DNA of 64,000 bases from Bacillus sp. V59.32b. GTDB taxonomy: Bacteria > Bacillota > Bacilli > Bacillales > DSM-1321. The notes under the pieces are model-generated. The model made no database searches. It was not told the origin of the DNA and saw only the letters and a list, made by a program, of their open reading frames with translations. Below are positions 25,801 through 33,747 of the stretch, piece by piece. Each line of letters begins with the position of its first letter. The first letter of the stretch is position 1. The position numbers were made by a program, and so were the translations under genes. Location of the stretch: NCBI RefSeq assembly GCF_003429085.1, contig NZ_QVTC01000053.1, forward strand, positions 1 to 64,000. Direction: 5' to 3'.

Positions 25801-26338
25801 TCAGTCAATTGATATACGATCTATCAATTTGTTATTCTCCTGGTCATATAGTTCAATCTCACCTTGTTTGATCGGATTCTCACTTTGATAATACCAGAGG
25901 GAAATGTTCTCCAATTCATATTTTTTCACAATATTTTGTTCCAGCATCGTTTCTAAATCCAATAAATTAGCTCGAATTCCATTCACTTCAACATAATGGT
26001 TTTGTTTAGTCGTTATTAAACCATAAATTAAAAGCTCACTTTGCCCTTGGAACCCATTGATTTTATTAGGTTCGATTTTTTCTATTGGACTTGAAGTCAT
26101 CACTCCTGCCTTCCAACCAAGAAACCCCTTTTGCACAAAAGATACCCCGAAGTTATTACTTCCGTCTATAAAAAAAGAAGAGGGATTCATCGTTTAACTT
26201 ATAGGCAGGGATTAACAATATATTCTTATCCAGACTCATCAAAGCGTCTTGAGGTTCTGGATAAGAAAGGGACTTCTCAGTCTGAAACCAGAAATAAACG
26301 AATGAAAACAGAATAAGGATTAATATAATTTTTGCCAT
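25801..26338 (-). pseudogene. Membrane-anchored hypothetical protein, frameshifted in a T7 run
   Basis: The first part (from 26338) reads MAKIILILILFSFVYFWF, an N-terminal membrane anchor, then TEKSLSYPEPQDALMSLDKN, and reaches LNDESLFFF at a run of seven T. The frame breaks there and stops as YRRK. With one T removed, sense continues in the second frame as IDGSNNFGVSFVQKGFLGWK through to LIDRISID at 25801. The joined protein would be about 176 residues, mostly beta. The C-terminal part resembles small exported proteins of unknown function in Bacillaceae; I cannot name the family. It could be a true pseudogene, a slippage-controlled gene or a base-call error. Confidence 0.65.
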
Positions 26339-26420
26339 TTTCGATTTTAAAGAAGGATTTTTTATTCATCCCACCTCCACACAAACCGTTTCCTTTTCAT
26401 ATGAAGAACTGGTATTACGA

Positions 26421-26558
26421 TTTAAACACTAACTTTTTTTGATTTAAACGAAAAATTCGACCATTTAAACGAAAAGTCTGGTCATTCAAATGAAAAACCC
26501 TGTCATTCAAACGAAAAGTCCTTCCATTTAAACGATAAATCCACCGATTTAAACGAAA
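26421..26558 (+). repeat. 21-base-period array, TTTAAACGAAAA word (seven units, family D)
   Basis: TTTAAACG, or TTCAAACG/TTCAAATG variants, start at 26421, 26443, 26464, 26485, 26506, 26527 and 26548, a spacing of 21 after the first. Ten to twelve variable bases follow each AAACGAAAA. The array lies between the frameshifted gene at 25801-26338 and the zinc-ribbon gene. The word is close to that of the hisS leader array (TTTAAGCGAAA). Confidence 0.8.
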
Positions 26559-26593
26559 CCAAATGCTAATAACTAACCCCGCCGCGACACAAA

Positions 26594-26797
26594 TTATCCA
26601 AAAAACAAATCTACAATATTACCGGCTTTAGAGGATTGTTTATTATAAAGTTCGGAGTATCCGCAATTCGTACAGTAAACAACAGTAAAATGATTATGCT
26701 GTACATCGAACAGCTTCGATAACCCCGTCCCTGACGTTGCTATTTCTTTTGTTTTGGCTTCTGTATGGCCGCATTTTATGCATCCTTTTTCACTCAT
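26594..26797 (-). CDS. Zinc-ribbon nucleic-acid-binding protein (COG3478-like)
   Basis: 67 residues from ATG 26795-26797 (MSEKGCIKCGHTEAKTKEIA), which has AAGG nine bases upstream. Two Cys pairs, CIKC near the start and CTNC in HFTVVYCTNCGYSEL, form one zinc ribbon. The conserved GTGLSKLFDVQHN between them and the end NIVDLFFG match a short family of predicted nucleic-acid-binding proteins common in Bacillaceae. A longer in-frame reading to 26863 lacks family similarity. The role in the cell is unknown. Confidence 0.8.
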   Translation of the reverse strand: MSEKGCIKCGHTEAKTKEIATSGTGLSKLFDVQHNHFTVVYCTNCGYSELYNKQSSKAGNIVDLFFG

Positions 26798-26906
26798 TCT
26801 TCTCATCCTTTTCTCTTTTATAATAATAACGGATTTAGAGTAAAAAGGTTTCATTTTTTCCAAATTTTATCTTTTATAAAAAAGAGCTGCCGAAGCAACT
26901 CAGGTG

Positions 26907-27044
26907 TCAATTTTTCTTATTGCTTAAAACCTGCTTATCACAATCACTGAATAGTTTATATGTCTCTCTAAACCGCATTTCTCTATCCAATTCTTCTTTC
27001 TTCATTCGGATTAATTGCGCTAAAACGTAGTCGTTGTTATACAT
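26907..27044 (-). CDS. Small hypothetical helical protein (45 residues)
   Basis: ATG 27042-27044 lies after AAGGAGGTGGTCAGA, one of the best ribosome sites in the area. The product starts MYNNDYVLAQLIRMKKEELD and ends with FRETYKLFSDCDKQVLSNKK, highly charged and helical, with one Cys. The frame is open upstream to 27218, but that part overlaps the neighbouring membrane gene and has no site. No family is recognised. Confidence 0.6.
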   Translation of the reverse strand: MYNNDYVLAQLIRMKKEELDREMRFRETYKLFSDCDKQVLSNKKN

Positions 27045-27180
27045 TCTGACCACCTCCTTGTTCTTAATGTAACTATACTCATTAAGGAACAAGAGCTCAT
27101 TCGTCGTTCGGTTGATTTTTTCTACGACTTTTGGCGGAAAGATGGATGGTGCGGTTTTAATAATTGTCGGACATCGCCCC

Positions 27181-27511
27181 TCAGACATCTGTGGATTTTT
27201 GGTATAGCTTTTGGCCAAGCGTGAATGAACTGCTTATATCAGGTATAAATGGAATATCTTGAACCAGAAATGCCCAAACGAGATATAGACTTAAACTGAC
27301 GGCACTTAATACTAAAATATAAAAATAACTTTTTCTTCTTTTCTCTAAAATAGAAAGAAAACGTACCTATCCCTGAAAGAACACTTACGATAAATATCCA
27401 TCCTGCTAAAGCATCCATTCTAGAAAATGGTTGCCAATTAAAGTATATTAATACGAATATGTAATAAATCCACGAAATCGCTAGGATTAATAAGAAAGGA
27501 ATTGTCCTCAC
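27181..27511 (-). pseudogene. Small polytopic membrane protein with one frameshift
   Basis: From 27511 the product reads MRTIPFLLILAISWIYYIFV, LIYFNWQPFSRMDALAGWIF, then a third helix and REKKKK. Here, at a run of five A/T (27330-27334) or just before it, the sense moves to another frame: SYFYILVLSAVSLSLYLVWA, FLVQDIPFIPDISSSF and TLGQKLYQKSTDV to a TGA at 27181-27183. The joined protein would be about 109 residues with three or four membrane helices. Without the correction the tail is a charged nonsense run (KCRQFKSISRLGIS). No family is recognised. Confidence 0.55.
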
Positions 27512-27650
27512 TTCTTTATCAAATAATTATCACATTTTATTGGTTATTATCGGCTGGCCAGTTGTAGTTATGATATAAACTTAGCTATTCCTTTTCCCTA
27601 TCAATAAAGGTTGCAATTAAAATTGTATAATCGGAATTAGTACACTAAAA

Positions 27651-27678
27651 AAGGAATCCTGATGTGGATTCCCTGTTT
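27651..27678 (-). terminator. Terminator of the 50-residue gene
   Basis: On the minus strand GGAATCC and GGATTCC pair around ACATCA, followed by six T. The plus strand also has five T after the stem. Confidence 0.75.
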
Positions 27679-27704
27679 TTACGCAACTTTCCCTCAATGG
27701 GTTG

Positions 27705-27857
27705 CTAGTATTGTGGGCCTCGATTGTTTAGTGAATCTTCACCGTCCCTATCATCTGTATCATTTCTTAGTACAACGTTATTGGTTCCTTTTTTATACTC
27801 ATACTCCACATCCCGATCCATATCTCTCGCTTTTTTCAAAAATTCTTCTTTGCTCAT
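27705..27857 (-). CDS. Small hydrophilic hypothetical protein (50 residues)
   Basis: ATG 27855-27857 follows GGAGGTGAAAGCAC. The product begins MSKEEFLKKARDMDRDVEYE and ends NDTDDRDGEDSLNNRGPQY. It is highly charged and probably unfolded alone, like many small Bacillus proteins of unknown role, some of them spore-associated. It has its own terminator downstream. No family is recognised. Confidence 0.65.
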   Translation of the reverse strand: MSKEEFLKKARDMDRDVEYEYKKGTNNVVLRNDTDDRDGEDSLNNRGPQY

Positions 27858-27912
27858 GTGCTTTCACCTCCATGCTTATTGTTCCTTATTCATATCATCT
27901 TATTTAAAACAT

Positions 27913-27942
27913 GAAAAAAAGCAGGAAATCTTCCTGCTTTTA
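27913..27942. terminator. Terminator at the end of the LysE-family gene
   Basis: GCAGGAA and TTCCTGC pair around ATC, with A and T runs on both sides; it can work in either direction. Confidence 0.8.
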
Positions 27943-27962
27943 ACCAGTGCGTATTATGTAAA

Positions 27963-28577
27963 TTACTTTTGGCTCTGCAAAGCCATGTGAATACCTAACC
28001 CGAGATATACAACCCCGACAACCTTCCCCTGCCAGCGGGCAAACGTTTGATTTCTGGACAGCCATTGGCTTACAGAACCCGCAACCAGCGCAATAAAGGT
28101 TGTGTACAAGATGCTTAACAAAACAAAAGTAAGCCCGAGAATCAATAATTGGGTGATTATTGGTCCGCCTGCCGGGTTTATAAATTGGGGAAGAAAGGCA
28201 AGAAAGAACAATGCCGTTTTTGGGTTGAGTACTTCAGTGACGATCGCCTGGGTAAACGAACGGCGGGAAACTGTATGATCCTCCGGTGTGGGTACAGACA
28301 GCTTCGTTGATTTTTCAATCAAGGCGCGGATCCCCAAATAGAGCAGATATGCGGCTCCCAGATATTTAACGATTTCAAAAGCAAATGCCGAGGTCATTAA
28401 AATCGCGGAGAGGCCGAGTACAGACGCCATCGTGTGAATCAGATCCCCAACGGCGATGCCAAGACCTGTGAATATTCCATTTCTTTTTCCACCGCTAATG
28501 CTTTGGCCCAGTGTTAGCATGACAGCCGGTCCCGGTATGACGAATAACGTTAATACGACTAACACAAATGCAACCAT
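27963..28577 (-). CDS. LysE/RhtB-family amino acid exporter
   Basis: 204 residues and six predicted membrane helices. The family signature lies near the N-terminus: VIPGPAVMLTLGQSISGGKR followed by GIFTGLGIAVGDLIH. EVLNPKTALFFLAFLPQFIN is the second conserved region, after helix 3. These proteins export amino acids or homoserine-lactone-like compounds; the substrate is not predictable here. The length is usual. It is a single gene with its own terminator and starts after AAGGAGGAAC. Confidence 0.88.
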   Translation of the reverse strand: MVAFVLVVLTLFVIPGPAVMLTLGQSISGGKRNGIFTGLGIAVGDLIHTMASVLGLSAILMTSAFAFEIVKYLGAAYLLYLGIRALIEKSTKLSVPTPEDHTVSRRSFTQAIVTEVLNPKTALFFLAFLPQFINPAGGPIITQLLILGLTFVLLSILYTTFIALVAGSVSQWLSRNQTFARWQGKVVGVVYLGLGIHMALQSQK

Positions 28578-28667
28578 CTGTTCCTCCTTGGTTCTATAAA
28601 AAATTAAGCTTAATGATCGCTTTTTACCTATTTCATTTTAACATAAAGTTTTAAACATTCAGTTTTC

Positions 28668-29216
28668 TTAAATGGTTTCATCATCGTTTATAATCGCGAG
28701 CACTTGATGATCTTCCCACTTTCCGTTAATCTTCACGTTGCTTTTGGCGATGCCCTCTCTATGAAATCCGGATTTTTCTAATACTTTGATTGATCCTATG
28801 TTATGCGGCATGACTCCAGCTTCAATCCGATGCAGCTTCAGTTTATTAAATGCAAAAATTACAATTAAGCCAACAGCCTCCGTCATATAACCTTTGCCAT
28901 TCTGTTCTTGATCAAGGAAATAGCCAACAAAACAATTTTGCAAAGCACCTCTTAAGACCTGTGACAATGCGATTGTACCGATTAATTCCCCATCTTCATT
29001 TCGGAAAATGCCAAAAGAATAACCTTGGTCACGTCCAGACATTTCATTATTCCTATTTATCCGGTCAGCCTGGTCCTGCAATGTGTAAAATTCATTTGCC
29101 CGTAAGGCTGTATACTTTTGAAAAAATTCCTGGTTTTTAATTTCTAATTGTAAAACAGCACTCGCATCCATAGTATCTAACATTCTAAGGAAAACATGGT
29201 CCCCTTGGAGCTTCAT
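28668..29216 (-). CDS. GNAT-family N-acetyltransferase (RimJ/RimL-like)
   Basis: 182 residues. The N-terminus GDHVFLRMLDTMDASAVLQL and the core GIFRNEDGELIGTIALSQVL, then GYFLDQEQNGKGYMTEAVGL with the acetyl-CoA Q/RxxGxG/A site, show the ribosomal-protein-type GNAT fold. LKLHRIEAGVMPHNIGSIKV and LEKSGFHREGIAKSNVKING close the fold, with the usual GF-x-xEG ending. It likely acetylates a protein N-terminus or a small amine. It stands alone between the LysE gene and the NlpC/P60 gene. Confidence 0.88.
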   Translation of the reverse strand: MKLQGDHVFLRMLDTMDASAVLQLEIKNQEFFQKYTALRANEFYTLQDQADRINRNNEMSGRDQGYSFGIFRNEDGELIGTIALSQVLRGALQNCFVGYFLDQEQNGKGYMTEAVGLIVIFAFNKLKLHRIEAGVMPHNIGSIKVLEKSGFHREGIAKSNVKINGKWEDHQVLAIINDDETI

Positions 29217-29433
29217 AGCATTTCCTCCAGTTCGTAGAATTTTATAAGGTTTTCATTTGCAGATATGCTTGAATTTCTATTTCATCAGGAGATGAGTAAT
29301 ATAAAGTTACTGATCGATAATCTTAGAATGATAGATAAATATAAATAGTTTCTCAAGGTAATCCCCCGGCAACCTTTTCTTTTATATTACCACATTATGG
29401 GTTTTCAGAAAACTTCGTTAGTATCTAATACGC

Positions 29434-29464
29434 CAAAAAAAGACTACCCCGAAGGATAGCCTCT
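29434..29464 (-). terminator. Terminator of the NlpC/P60 gene
   Basis: On the minus strand GGCTATCC and GGGTAGTC pair around a TTCG loop, followed by seven T. Confidence 0.8.
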
Positions 29465-29470
29465 AATCGC

Positions 29471-30427
29471 TTATATTCTCTTTGCCCCTAGATATTTTGG
29501 GGACCAGTAGCTATTATTCAATGAACTGATCATTACGCCGTTTGAAGAGGAGCTGTGAATGAATTGTCTGTTCCCGATATAAATCCCTGCATGGGATGCA
29601 CCCTTTTTATAAGTTTCAAAGAATACGAGGTCTCCAACTTGCGGGCTGGAAACCTTGACGCCTTTTTTATAAATATCAGCTACAGTTCTTGGTAAGCTGA
29701 TGTTGGCGCCTTGCTTGAATACGTAGCCTAGATATCCGCTGCAATCAAAGCCTTTTGGGGTAGTTCCGCCCCATTTATATGGCACATTTTGATACTTCTT
29801 TGTGGTTGATACGATCTTGGTTGATTTAGAAGTAGACGAAACACCGGCTACTTTACTGCTAGAGCTTGGCGCACTGCCTAAAGCTCTGAAAGTGTTCGTT
29901 CCAACAACGCCATCTGCTTTGAGGCGGTTCTTTTTCTGGAAATTGATGACTGCACTTTTGGTAGCTGAACCAAAGTAAGTCGTCGTTTTGCTGATCTTTA
30001 AATATCCTTTTTTCTTCAGGATGTCCTGCAGCTGCTTCACATCACTGTGGGTCATGCCGCTTTTAAGCGTTCTCTTCCCAAAAGTCGAACTTATTACTGC
30101 CGGAGCCGACGCCTTTTTTACTGCGGGAGCCGCACCTTTTTTGATCCCTAATGCTTTATATGTATTCGCTCCAGCAATTCCATCTGCTTTTAGACGGTTC
30201 TTTTTTTGAAAATTAACAACCGCACTTTTCGTAACGGTTCCAAAGTAAGTCGTCGTTTTGCTGCTTTTGAAATATCCTTTTTTCTTCAATACTTCCTGCA
30301 ATTGCTTTACTTCACTATGAGTCATACCGCTTTTTAACGTTCGATCACCTAAGGCTGCATTACTGGCTAACGGGCTGCTGACAAGTAAAGTACCTGCCAT
30401 TACTGCGGATACTACTAATTTTTTCAA
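29471..30427 (-). CDS. Secreted NlpC/P60 (C40) endopeptidase with two peptidoglycan-binding domains
   Basis: About 318 residues from a TTG at 30425-30427, chosen because GGGGGAAAT precedes it and the signal peptide (KKLVVSAVMAGTLLVSSPLA then SNA) follows directly. Two PG_binding_1 repeats follow, each with LKSGMTHSxVKQLQ and SAVVNFQKKNRLKADG or SAVINFQKKNRLKADG. A Ser/Lys-rich linker leads to the C40 domain: catalytic Cys in GFDCSGYLGYVF, His in GASHAGIYIG, and FIHSSSSNG. It should cut the D-Glu to diaminopimelate side of the stem peptide in the cell wall. The two binding repeats are nearly identical, so the gene grew by internal duplication. Confidence 0.92.
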   Translation of the reverse strand: MKKLVVSAVMAGTLLVSSPLASNAALGDRTLKSGMTHSEVKQLQEVLKKKGYFKSSKTTTYFGTVTKSAVVNFQKKNRLKADGIAGANTYKALGIKKGAAPAVKKASAPAVISSTFGKRTLKSGMTHSDVKQLQDILKKKGYLKISKTTTYFGSATKSAVINFQKKNRLKADGVVGTNTFRALGSAPSSSSKVAGVSSTSKSTKIVSTTKKYQNVPYKWGGTTPKGFDCSGYLGYVFKQGANISLPRTVADIYKKGVKVSSPQVGDLVFFETYKKGASHAGIYIGNRQFIHSSSSNGVMISSLNNSYWSPKYLGAKRI

Positions 30428-30644
30428 TTTTTTATTTCCCCCAAACTCATTTCTATACCCCAAATCCTACCACTTTAAAATGACATGTTTATTTTAAAAC
30501 AGTGACATTCACGTTAAGAAACATTACAAAAATCGACAAAATTGAAATGATACTGAATTTTCTGACTTTATAAGAGGTTCGGGGCTTTTTTCTTTTACAT
30601 GATTTCCTGTACAATATACGTATCAGTAAAAGGAGGAACCGAGC

Positions 30645-31352
30645 ATGTTTACGACTATCCCGCCAAAGGATGAATATCTAAGATTCAGCAATGATGATGA
30701 ATATATCCAAAAAACTAAAGATTGGGGCCTCGTGTCAGCTTCCGCCAAAGCGGCCAAGCACGAGTTTCTGTATAAACGAGATAACAACACATACACCGTC
30801 ACCATAAAAGGCTATGAAAGCAACGGAGATCATGAGACTGCGATCGTCTCCTTTTCCAACGACGCACTTCATTGTGTCCACCCTGCTTATTTAAAGGAAA
30901 TGCAGAGCCCCTCGTTTGGCAGGGAGTCTATGCTTGACTCACCAGAAGCATCTTCAAACGGGCAACTGCCTGAATCAGGCGAGCCCGCTCAAGATAACAA
31001 AGTTAAGAAAACAAAGGCAACAAAAGAAACTAAGAAAACAGCTTCGAAACCAAAGCTTGAACTGCCAGCAGAAAAAGTTTCATTTGAAGCCGTGGTCAAA
31101 GAGTTTGAAACGAAATACAATCACTTCACCGAAAGCGAAGACGAAGTCCTGATCCTGGAAAACGTTAAAATCGTGGGAGATAATCCGCTAGAGGTTGGGG
31201 AAGCCTGGTGTGGCTACAGCAATACCCTGAAAAAACATGAACTTGAAGTAGGCAATGCCATCACCTTTGACGCGAAGATTGTCGATAAAAAATTGAATAA
31301 AGAGATTCGTTATAAAATTAACAATCCCTCTAAGATTGCCAAGCAATCCTGA
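30645..31352 (+). CDS. Hypothetical protein with central Lys/Thr/Glu-rich linker
   Basis: 235 residues, ATG 30645 after AAAGGAGGAACCGAGC. Two parts are visible. The N-terminal one (MFTTIPPKDEYLRFSNDDEY to about residue 75) ends in beta-like KHEFLYKRDNNTYTVTIKGY. A low-complexity linker follows (VKKTKATKETKKTASKPK). The C-terminal domain (FETKYNHFTESEDEVLILEN, WCGYSNTLKKHELEVGNAIT) has FDAKIVDKKLNKEIRYKI, which suggests an OB-like beta fold. No signal peptide and no membrane helix. I do not recognise a named family. It is transcribed alone and ends at a strong terminator. Confidence 0.65.
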   Translation: MFTTIPPKDEYLRFSNDDEYIQKTKDWGLVSASAKAAKHEFLYKRDNNTYTVTIKGYESNGDHETAIVSFSNDALHCVHPAYLKEMQSPSFGRESMLDSPEASSNGQLPESGEPAQDNKVKKTKATKETKKTASKPKLELPAEKVSFEAVVKEFETKYNHFTESEDEVLILENVKIVGDNPLEVGEAWCGYSNTLKKHELEVGNAITFDAKIVDKKLNKEIRYKINNPSKIAKQS

Positions 31353-31354
31353 TG

Positions 31355-31393
31355 AAAAGGACGATACAATCACTATGATTTATCGTCCTTTTG
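31355..31393. terminator. Terminator after the 235-residue gene
   Basis: AAAAGGACGATA pairs with TATCGTCCTTTT. Confidence 0.8.
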
Positions 31394-31453
31394 ATTTATC
31401 AATAGTGAGTTTAATTGCTTGCGGAATGATATATGGACATGTTACACTCATTC

Positions 31454-31472
31454 TGTACCGAACGGTAGGTAC
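31454..31472. promoter_or_regulatory. TetR-type operator upstream of the HesB-like gene
   Basis: TGTACCGAACGGTAGGTAC is an imperfect palindrome. It matches TGTACCAAACAGTCTGTAC at 33248-33266, upstream of the thioredoxin-like gene, at 15 of 19 positions, with the outer TGTACC and GTAC fixed in both. The TetR gene lies between the two sites. Confidence 0.6.
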
Positions 31473-31520
31473 TGAAATTAATTGATCTAATCATTAGATA
31501 AATAAAAGGAGCTGGGATTA

Positions 31521-31848
31521 TTGAATATAACCATAACTGACCATGCAAAAAAAAGAACTGAACAAACAAGTCGGAGACCAAAACGGTGTTCTGAAACTTC
31601 GATACGAAACAGAGGATTGCGGTTGTTCCGGAGGAGTACCAACTTTATGGTTTGTCCCCTCAGCGAATGAAAATGAAGATCTCTCTTTTGAAACGAACGA
31701 TCGTCCTGTCTTAATGGAAAAATCCAATCTCATCTTCTTTGATGATGAATTGAAAATTGATTACTCAACTTCAGCTAATAGTTTTCAATTAAAAAGCCCT
31801 CAGCAAATCTTAAACGGAAGAATGGCGCTTATTTCTAAGATTAAATAA
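31521..31848 (+). pseudogene. HesB/IscA-like iron-sulfur biosynthesis protein, frameshifted in an A8 run
   Basis: The family start is NITITDHAKK. A TTG at 31521 with AAAGGAG eight bases upstream opens exactly that, LNITITDHAKK, and then the frame is lost in a run of eight A (31547-31554). With one A removed the sense continues as ELNKQVGDQNGVLKLRYETE, DCGCSGGVPTLWFVP and so on to 31848. The internal ATG at 31543 gives a 101-residue frame, but it has no ribosome site and loses the conserved start. The family binds or delivers Fe-S clusters; the Cys pair is CGC here. It could be a pseudogene, a phase-variable gene or a miscount of A. It lies in the TetR-operator group. Confidence 0.65.
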
Positions 31849-31912
31849 ATAAGGAATACATTTCCTATAGATGGAAAAATTATAGTATCAGAAAAACGAA
31901 AGGGTGATTTTT

Positions 31913-32566
31913 ATGTCAAACAGCTTCTATCAAAAAGAAAACTTAAAAAACCTTAATCGAATCAAAGATCTAGCTCCTGATCAACTTCATGCTTTTTCCG
32001 AATTTAACAGCGGAGTTTTTAAAGAAGGCGCGCTAACGAAGAAAGAAAAGGAAATCATTGCGGTAGCTATCGCCCATGTGACCGAATGTCCTTATTGTAT
32101 TGATAGTCATACACGCAGCGCTAAAGCGGAAGGTGCTTCTCTTGAGGAATTAGTGGAAGCCGTATTTGTAGTATCCGGTGTCGAAGCAGGTGGTGCGGTA
32201 ACTCATAGTACCCATATGCAAAATGCTTTAGATCCTGAAGCGAATGATGCGCTTTATGCGAGATCCAATCTTAATAAGCTAGGTCATTTAAGTAAGTCGG
32301 CTCCAGATGGCTTTAAAGCCTATTCTGTTTTCAGTGCAGCCGCTATGAAGGCCGGAAAATTAAGTGTGAAATTCAAGGAAGTTATCGCGGTAGCTGTAGC
32401 CCATGCAACCCAGTGCCCGTATTGTATTGATGTCCATTCTAAGAACGCTGAAAAAGCCGGTGCCTCCAGAGAAGAACTTTCCGAAGCGATTTTGGTTGCT
32501 TCTGCCTTGCTTGCCGGCGGTGCATATGCCCATATGGCGAACATGATTCAAAGCTACGGGGAATAA
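31913..32566 (+). CDS. Carboxymuconolactone decarboxylase/AhpD-like protein, two domains
   Basis: 217 residues from ATG 31913 (MSNSFYQKENLKNLNRIKDL) after AAAGGGTGA. Two AhpD-like domains in tandem each carry a redox Cys pair with the same surround: ECPYCIDSHTRSAKAEGAS in the first and QCPYCIDVHSKNAEKAGAS in the second, each followed by a Glu-Glu-Leu helix and an Ala/Gly-rich end. Such proteins act as alkylhydroperoxidase-like thiol reductants. The two halves are alike enough to show duplication. It shares an operator region with the HesB-like gene and lies just ahead of the TetR regulator. Confidence 0.88.
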   Translation: MSNSFYQKENLKNLNRIKDLAPDQLHAFSEFNSGVFKEGALTKKEKEIIAVAIAHVTECPYCIDSHTRSAKAEGASLEELVEAVFVVSGVEAGGAVTHSTHMQNALDPEANDALYARSNLNKLGHLSKSAPDGFKAYSVFSAAAMKAGKLSVKFKEVIAVAVAHATQCPYCIDVHSKNAEKAGASREELSEAILVASALLAGGAYAHMANMIQSYGE

Positions 32567-32597
32567 GACCGGATGTATGAATATACTTTTATATTGT

Positions 32598-32626
32598 AGT
32601 TTGTACTATAATATAGAGTACAAACT
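32598..32626. promoter_or_regulatory. Palindromic operator over the TetR gene promoter
   Basis: AGTTTGTACT and AGTACAAACT pair exactly around ATAATATAG and enclose a TATAAT hexamer. A bound repressor would block its own promoter. The TTTGTAC arm resembles half of the other two operators in this group. Confidence 0.6.
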
Positions 32627-32647
32627 TGGTGATAAAGGTGTGTAAGT

Positions 32648-33223
32648 ATGTCTAGAAAGCAAGAAATCATATCTATAACCCGGGACGTTATCCATTCCAA
32701 AGGCTATCAGGCAACATCGATAACTGATATTCTTCAAGCTGCTAGTATTGGAAAAGGACAATTCTATCATTATTTTTCCTCTAAACATGATCTTGGGCTA
32801 GCCGTTGTTGAAGATCTTATTCAAGAGTGGGATAGAGAGTTAATCCATGGCATTCTCCAAACAGCGGAAGAACCCGCAACAAAATTAAACAAGATGCTAG
32901 AGTGGGCCATTACCTTTCATGCTGAGATGGAAAAAAAACCAGGTTGTCCAATTGGCAACCTAGCCATTGAAATGAGTGAACATGATGAAACTTTCCGCAT
33001 TAAAATCCATCATTTTTTCGAACGTTGGATTGCGGCTGTAGAATTGATTCTGGGTGAGATGGTCAAGCAAAATCAACTGGATTCGATCATCGATACTAAA
33101 AAAAGTGCGCAAGCGATGATTGCTATGATTGAGGGCGGAATATTGCTCATGAAAAATCAGCAGGACCTCTCATTATTAAAAAATGTTTTCGAAGTGATTC
33201 GGAAGCAATACAATCTATCATAG
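32648..33223 (+). CDS. TetR-family transcriptional regulator
   Basis: 191 residues. The DNA-binding domain spans residues about 1-50: IISITRDVIHSKGYQATSIT, then DILQAASIGKGQFYHYFSSK as helix-turn-helix with the usual YHYF. The C-terminal ligand domain has HAEMEKKPGCPIGNLAIEMS and GGILLMKNQQDL, the YxaF/LmrA-like subtype that often controls redox or drug-response genes. It has a palindrome over its own promoter, and related sites stand before the HesB-like gene and the thioredoxin-like gene, so it probably represses this group. The inducer is unknown. Confidence 0.9.
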   Translation: MSRKQEIISITRDVIHSKGYQATSITDILQAASIGKGQFYHYFSSKHDLGLAVVEDLIQEWDRELIHGILQTAEEPATKLNKMLEWAITFHAEMEKKPGCPIGNLAIEMSEHDETFRIKIHHFFERWIAAVELILGEMVKQNQLDSIIDTKKSAQAMIAMIEGGILLMKNQQDLSLLKNVFEVIRKQYNLS

Positions 33224-33247
33224 GGAAATTTTATAAAAACTATATTT

Positions 33248-33266
33248 TGTACCAAACAGTCTGTAC
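33248..33266. promoter_or_regulatory. TetR-type operator upstream of the thioredoxin-like gene
   Basis: TGTACCAAACAGTCTGTAC, the partner of the site at 31454-31472, starts 57 bases before the ATG at 33305. Confidence 0.6.
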
Positions 33267-33304
33267 ATTACAGCACAAATAGAAAAAGGATTGAGGAGAA
33301 AAAC

Positions 33305-33619
33305 ATGAAACAAGTCAAAACAGAGCAGGAATACCGCAATGACATTGCCCAGGATCAACTTACAGTGGGAATCTTTACAACCACTTGGTGCCCGGACTGC
33401 AAACGTTTGAATATGTTTATCGATGAAATTACAGAAGAACATCAGGACAAACAATGGTTTAAAATAGATCGGGATGAGTTCCCGGAAATTGCTGAAGAGC
33501 AAGATGTTATGGGCATTCCATCTTTATTGATATTTAAAAATGGCGAAAAGCTTGCCCACTTGCATAGCGCAAACGCCAAAACAGCAGATGCTGTGAGAGA
33601 ATTTTTAAACACCATATAA
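33305..33619 (+). CDS. Thioredoxin-family protein (CPDC active site)
   Basis: 104 residues, ATG 33305 after GGATTGAGGAGAAAAAC. The active site is in IFTTTWCPDCKRLNMFI, a CPDC form in place of thioredoxin CGPC. The cis-proline loop is DVMGIPSLLIFKNGEKLA. There is no signal peptide, so it works in the cytoplasm. CPDC proteins of this size are found in Bacillus as thiol reductases of unknown partner. It sits behind a TetR-type operator, which suggests joint control with the AhpD-like and HesB-like genes. Confidence 0.88.
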   Translation: MKQVKTEQEYRNDIAQDQLTVGIFTTTWCPDCKRLNMFIDEITEEHQDKQWFKIDRDEFPEIAEEQDVMGIPSLLIFKNGEKLAHLHSANAKTADAVREFLNTI

Positions 33620-33645
33620 ACACTTCCTCTTTAGGAACTTACACA

Positions 33646-33680
33646 AGGGGCTTGGACATCTATCCAAGCCCCTTTCCATT
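33646..33680 (+). terminator. Terminator of the thioredoxin-like gene
   Basis: GGGGCTTGGA and TCCAAGCCCC pair around CATCTA, followed by a T-rich tail. Confidence 0.9.
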
Positions 33681-33747
33681 TTACTGAAACCTTAAATAAA
33701 GGTGGTTATCGAGATTTATTAGGAATCCCTAAAAATAAAAAAACTGG

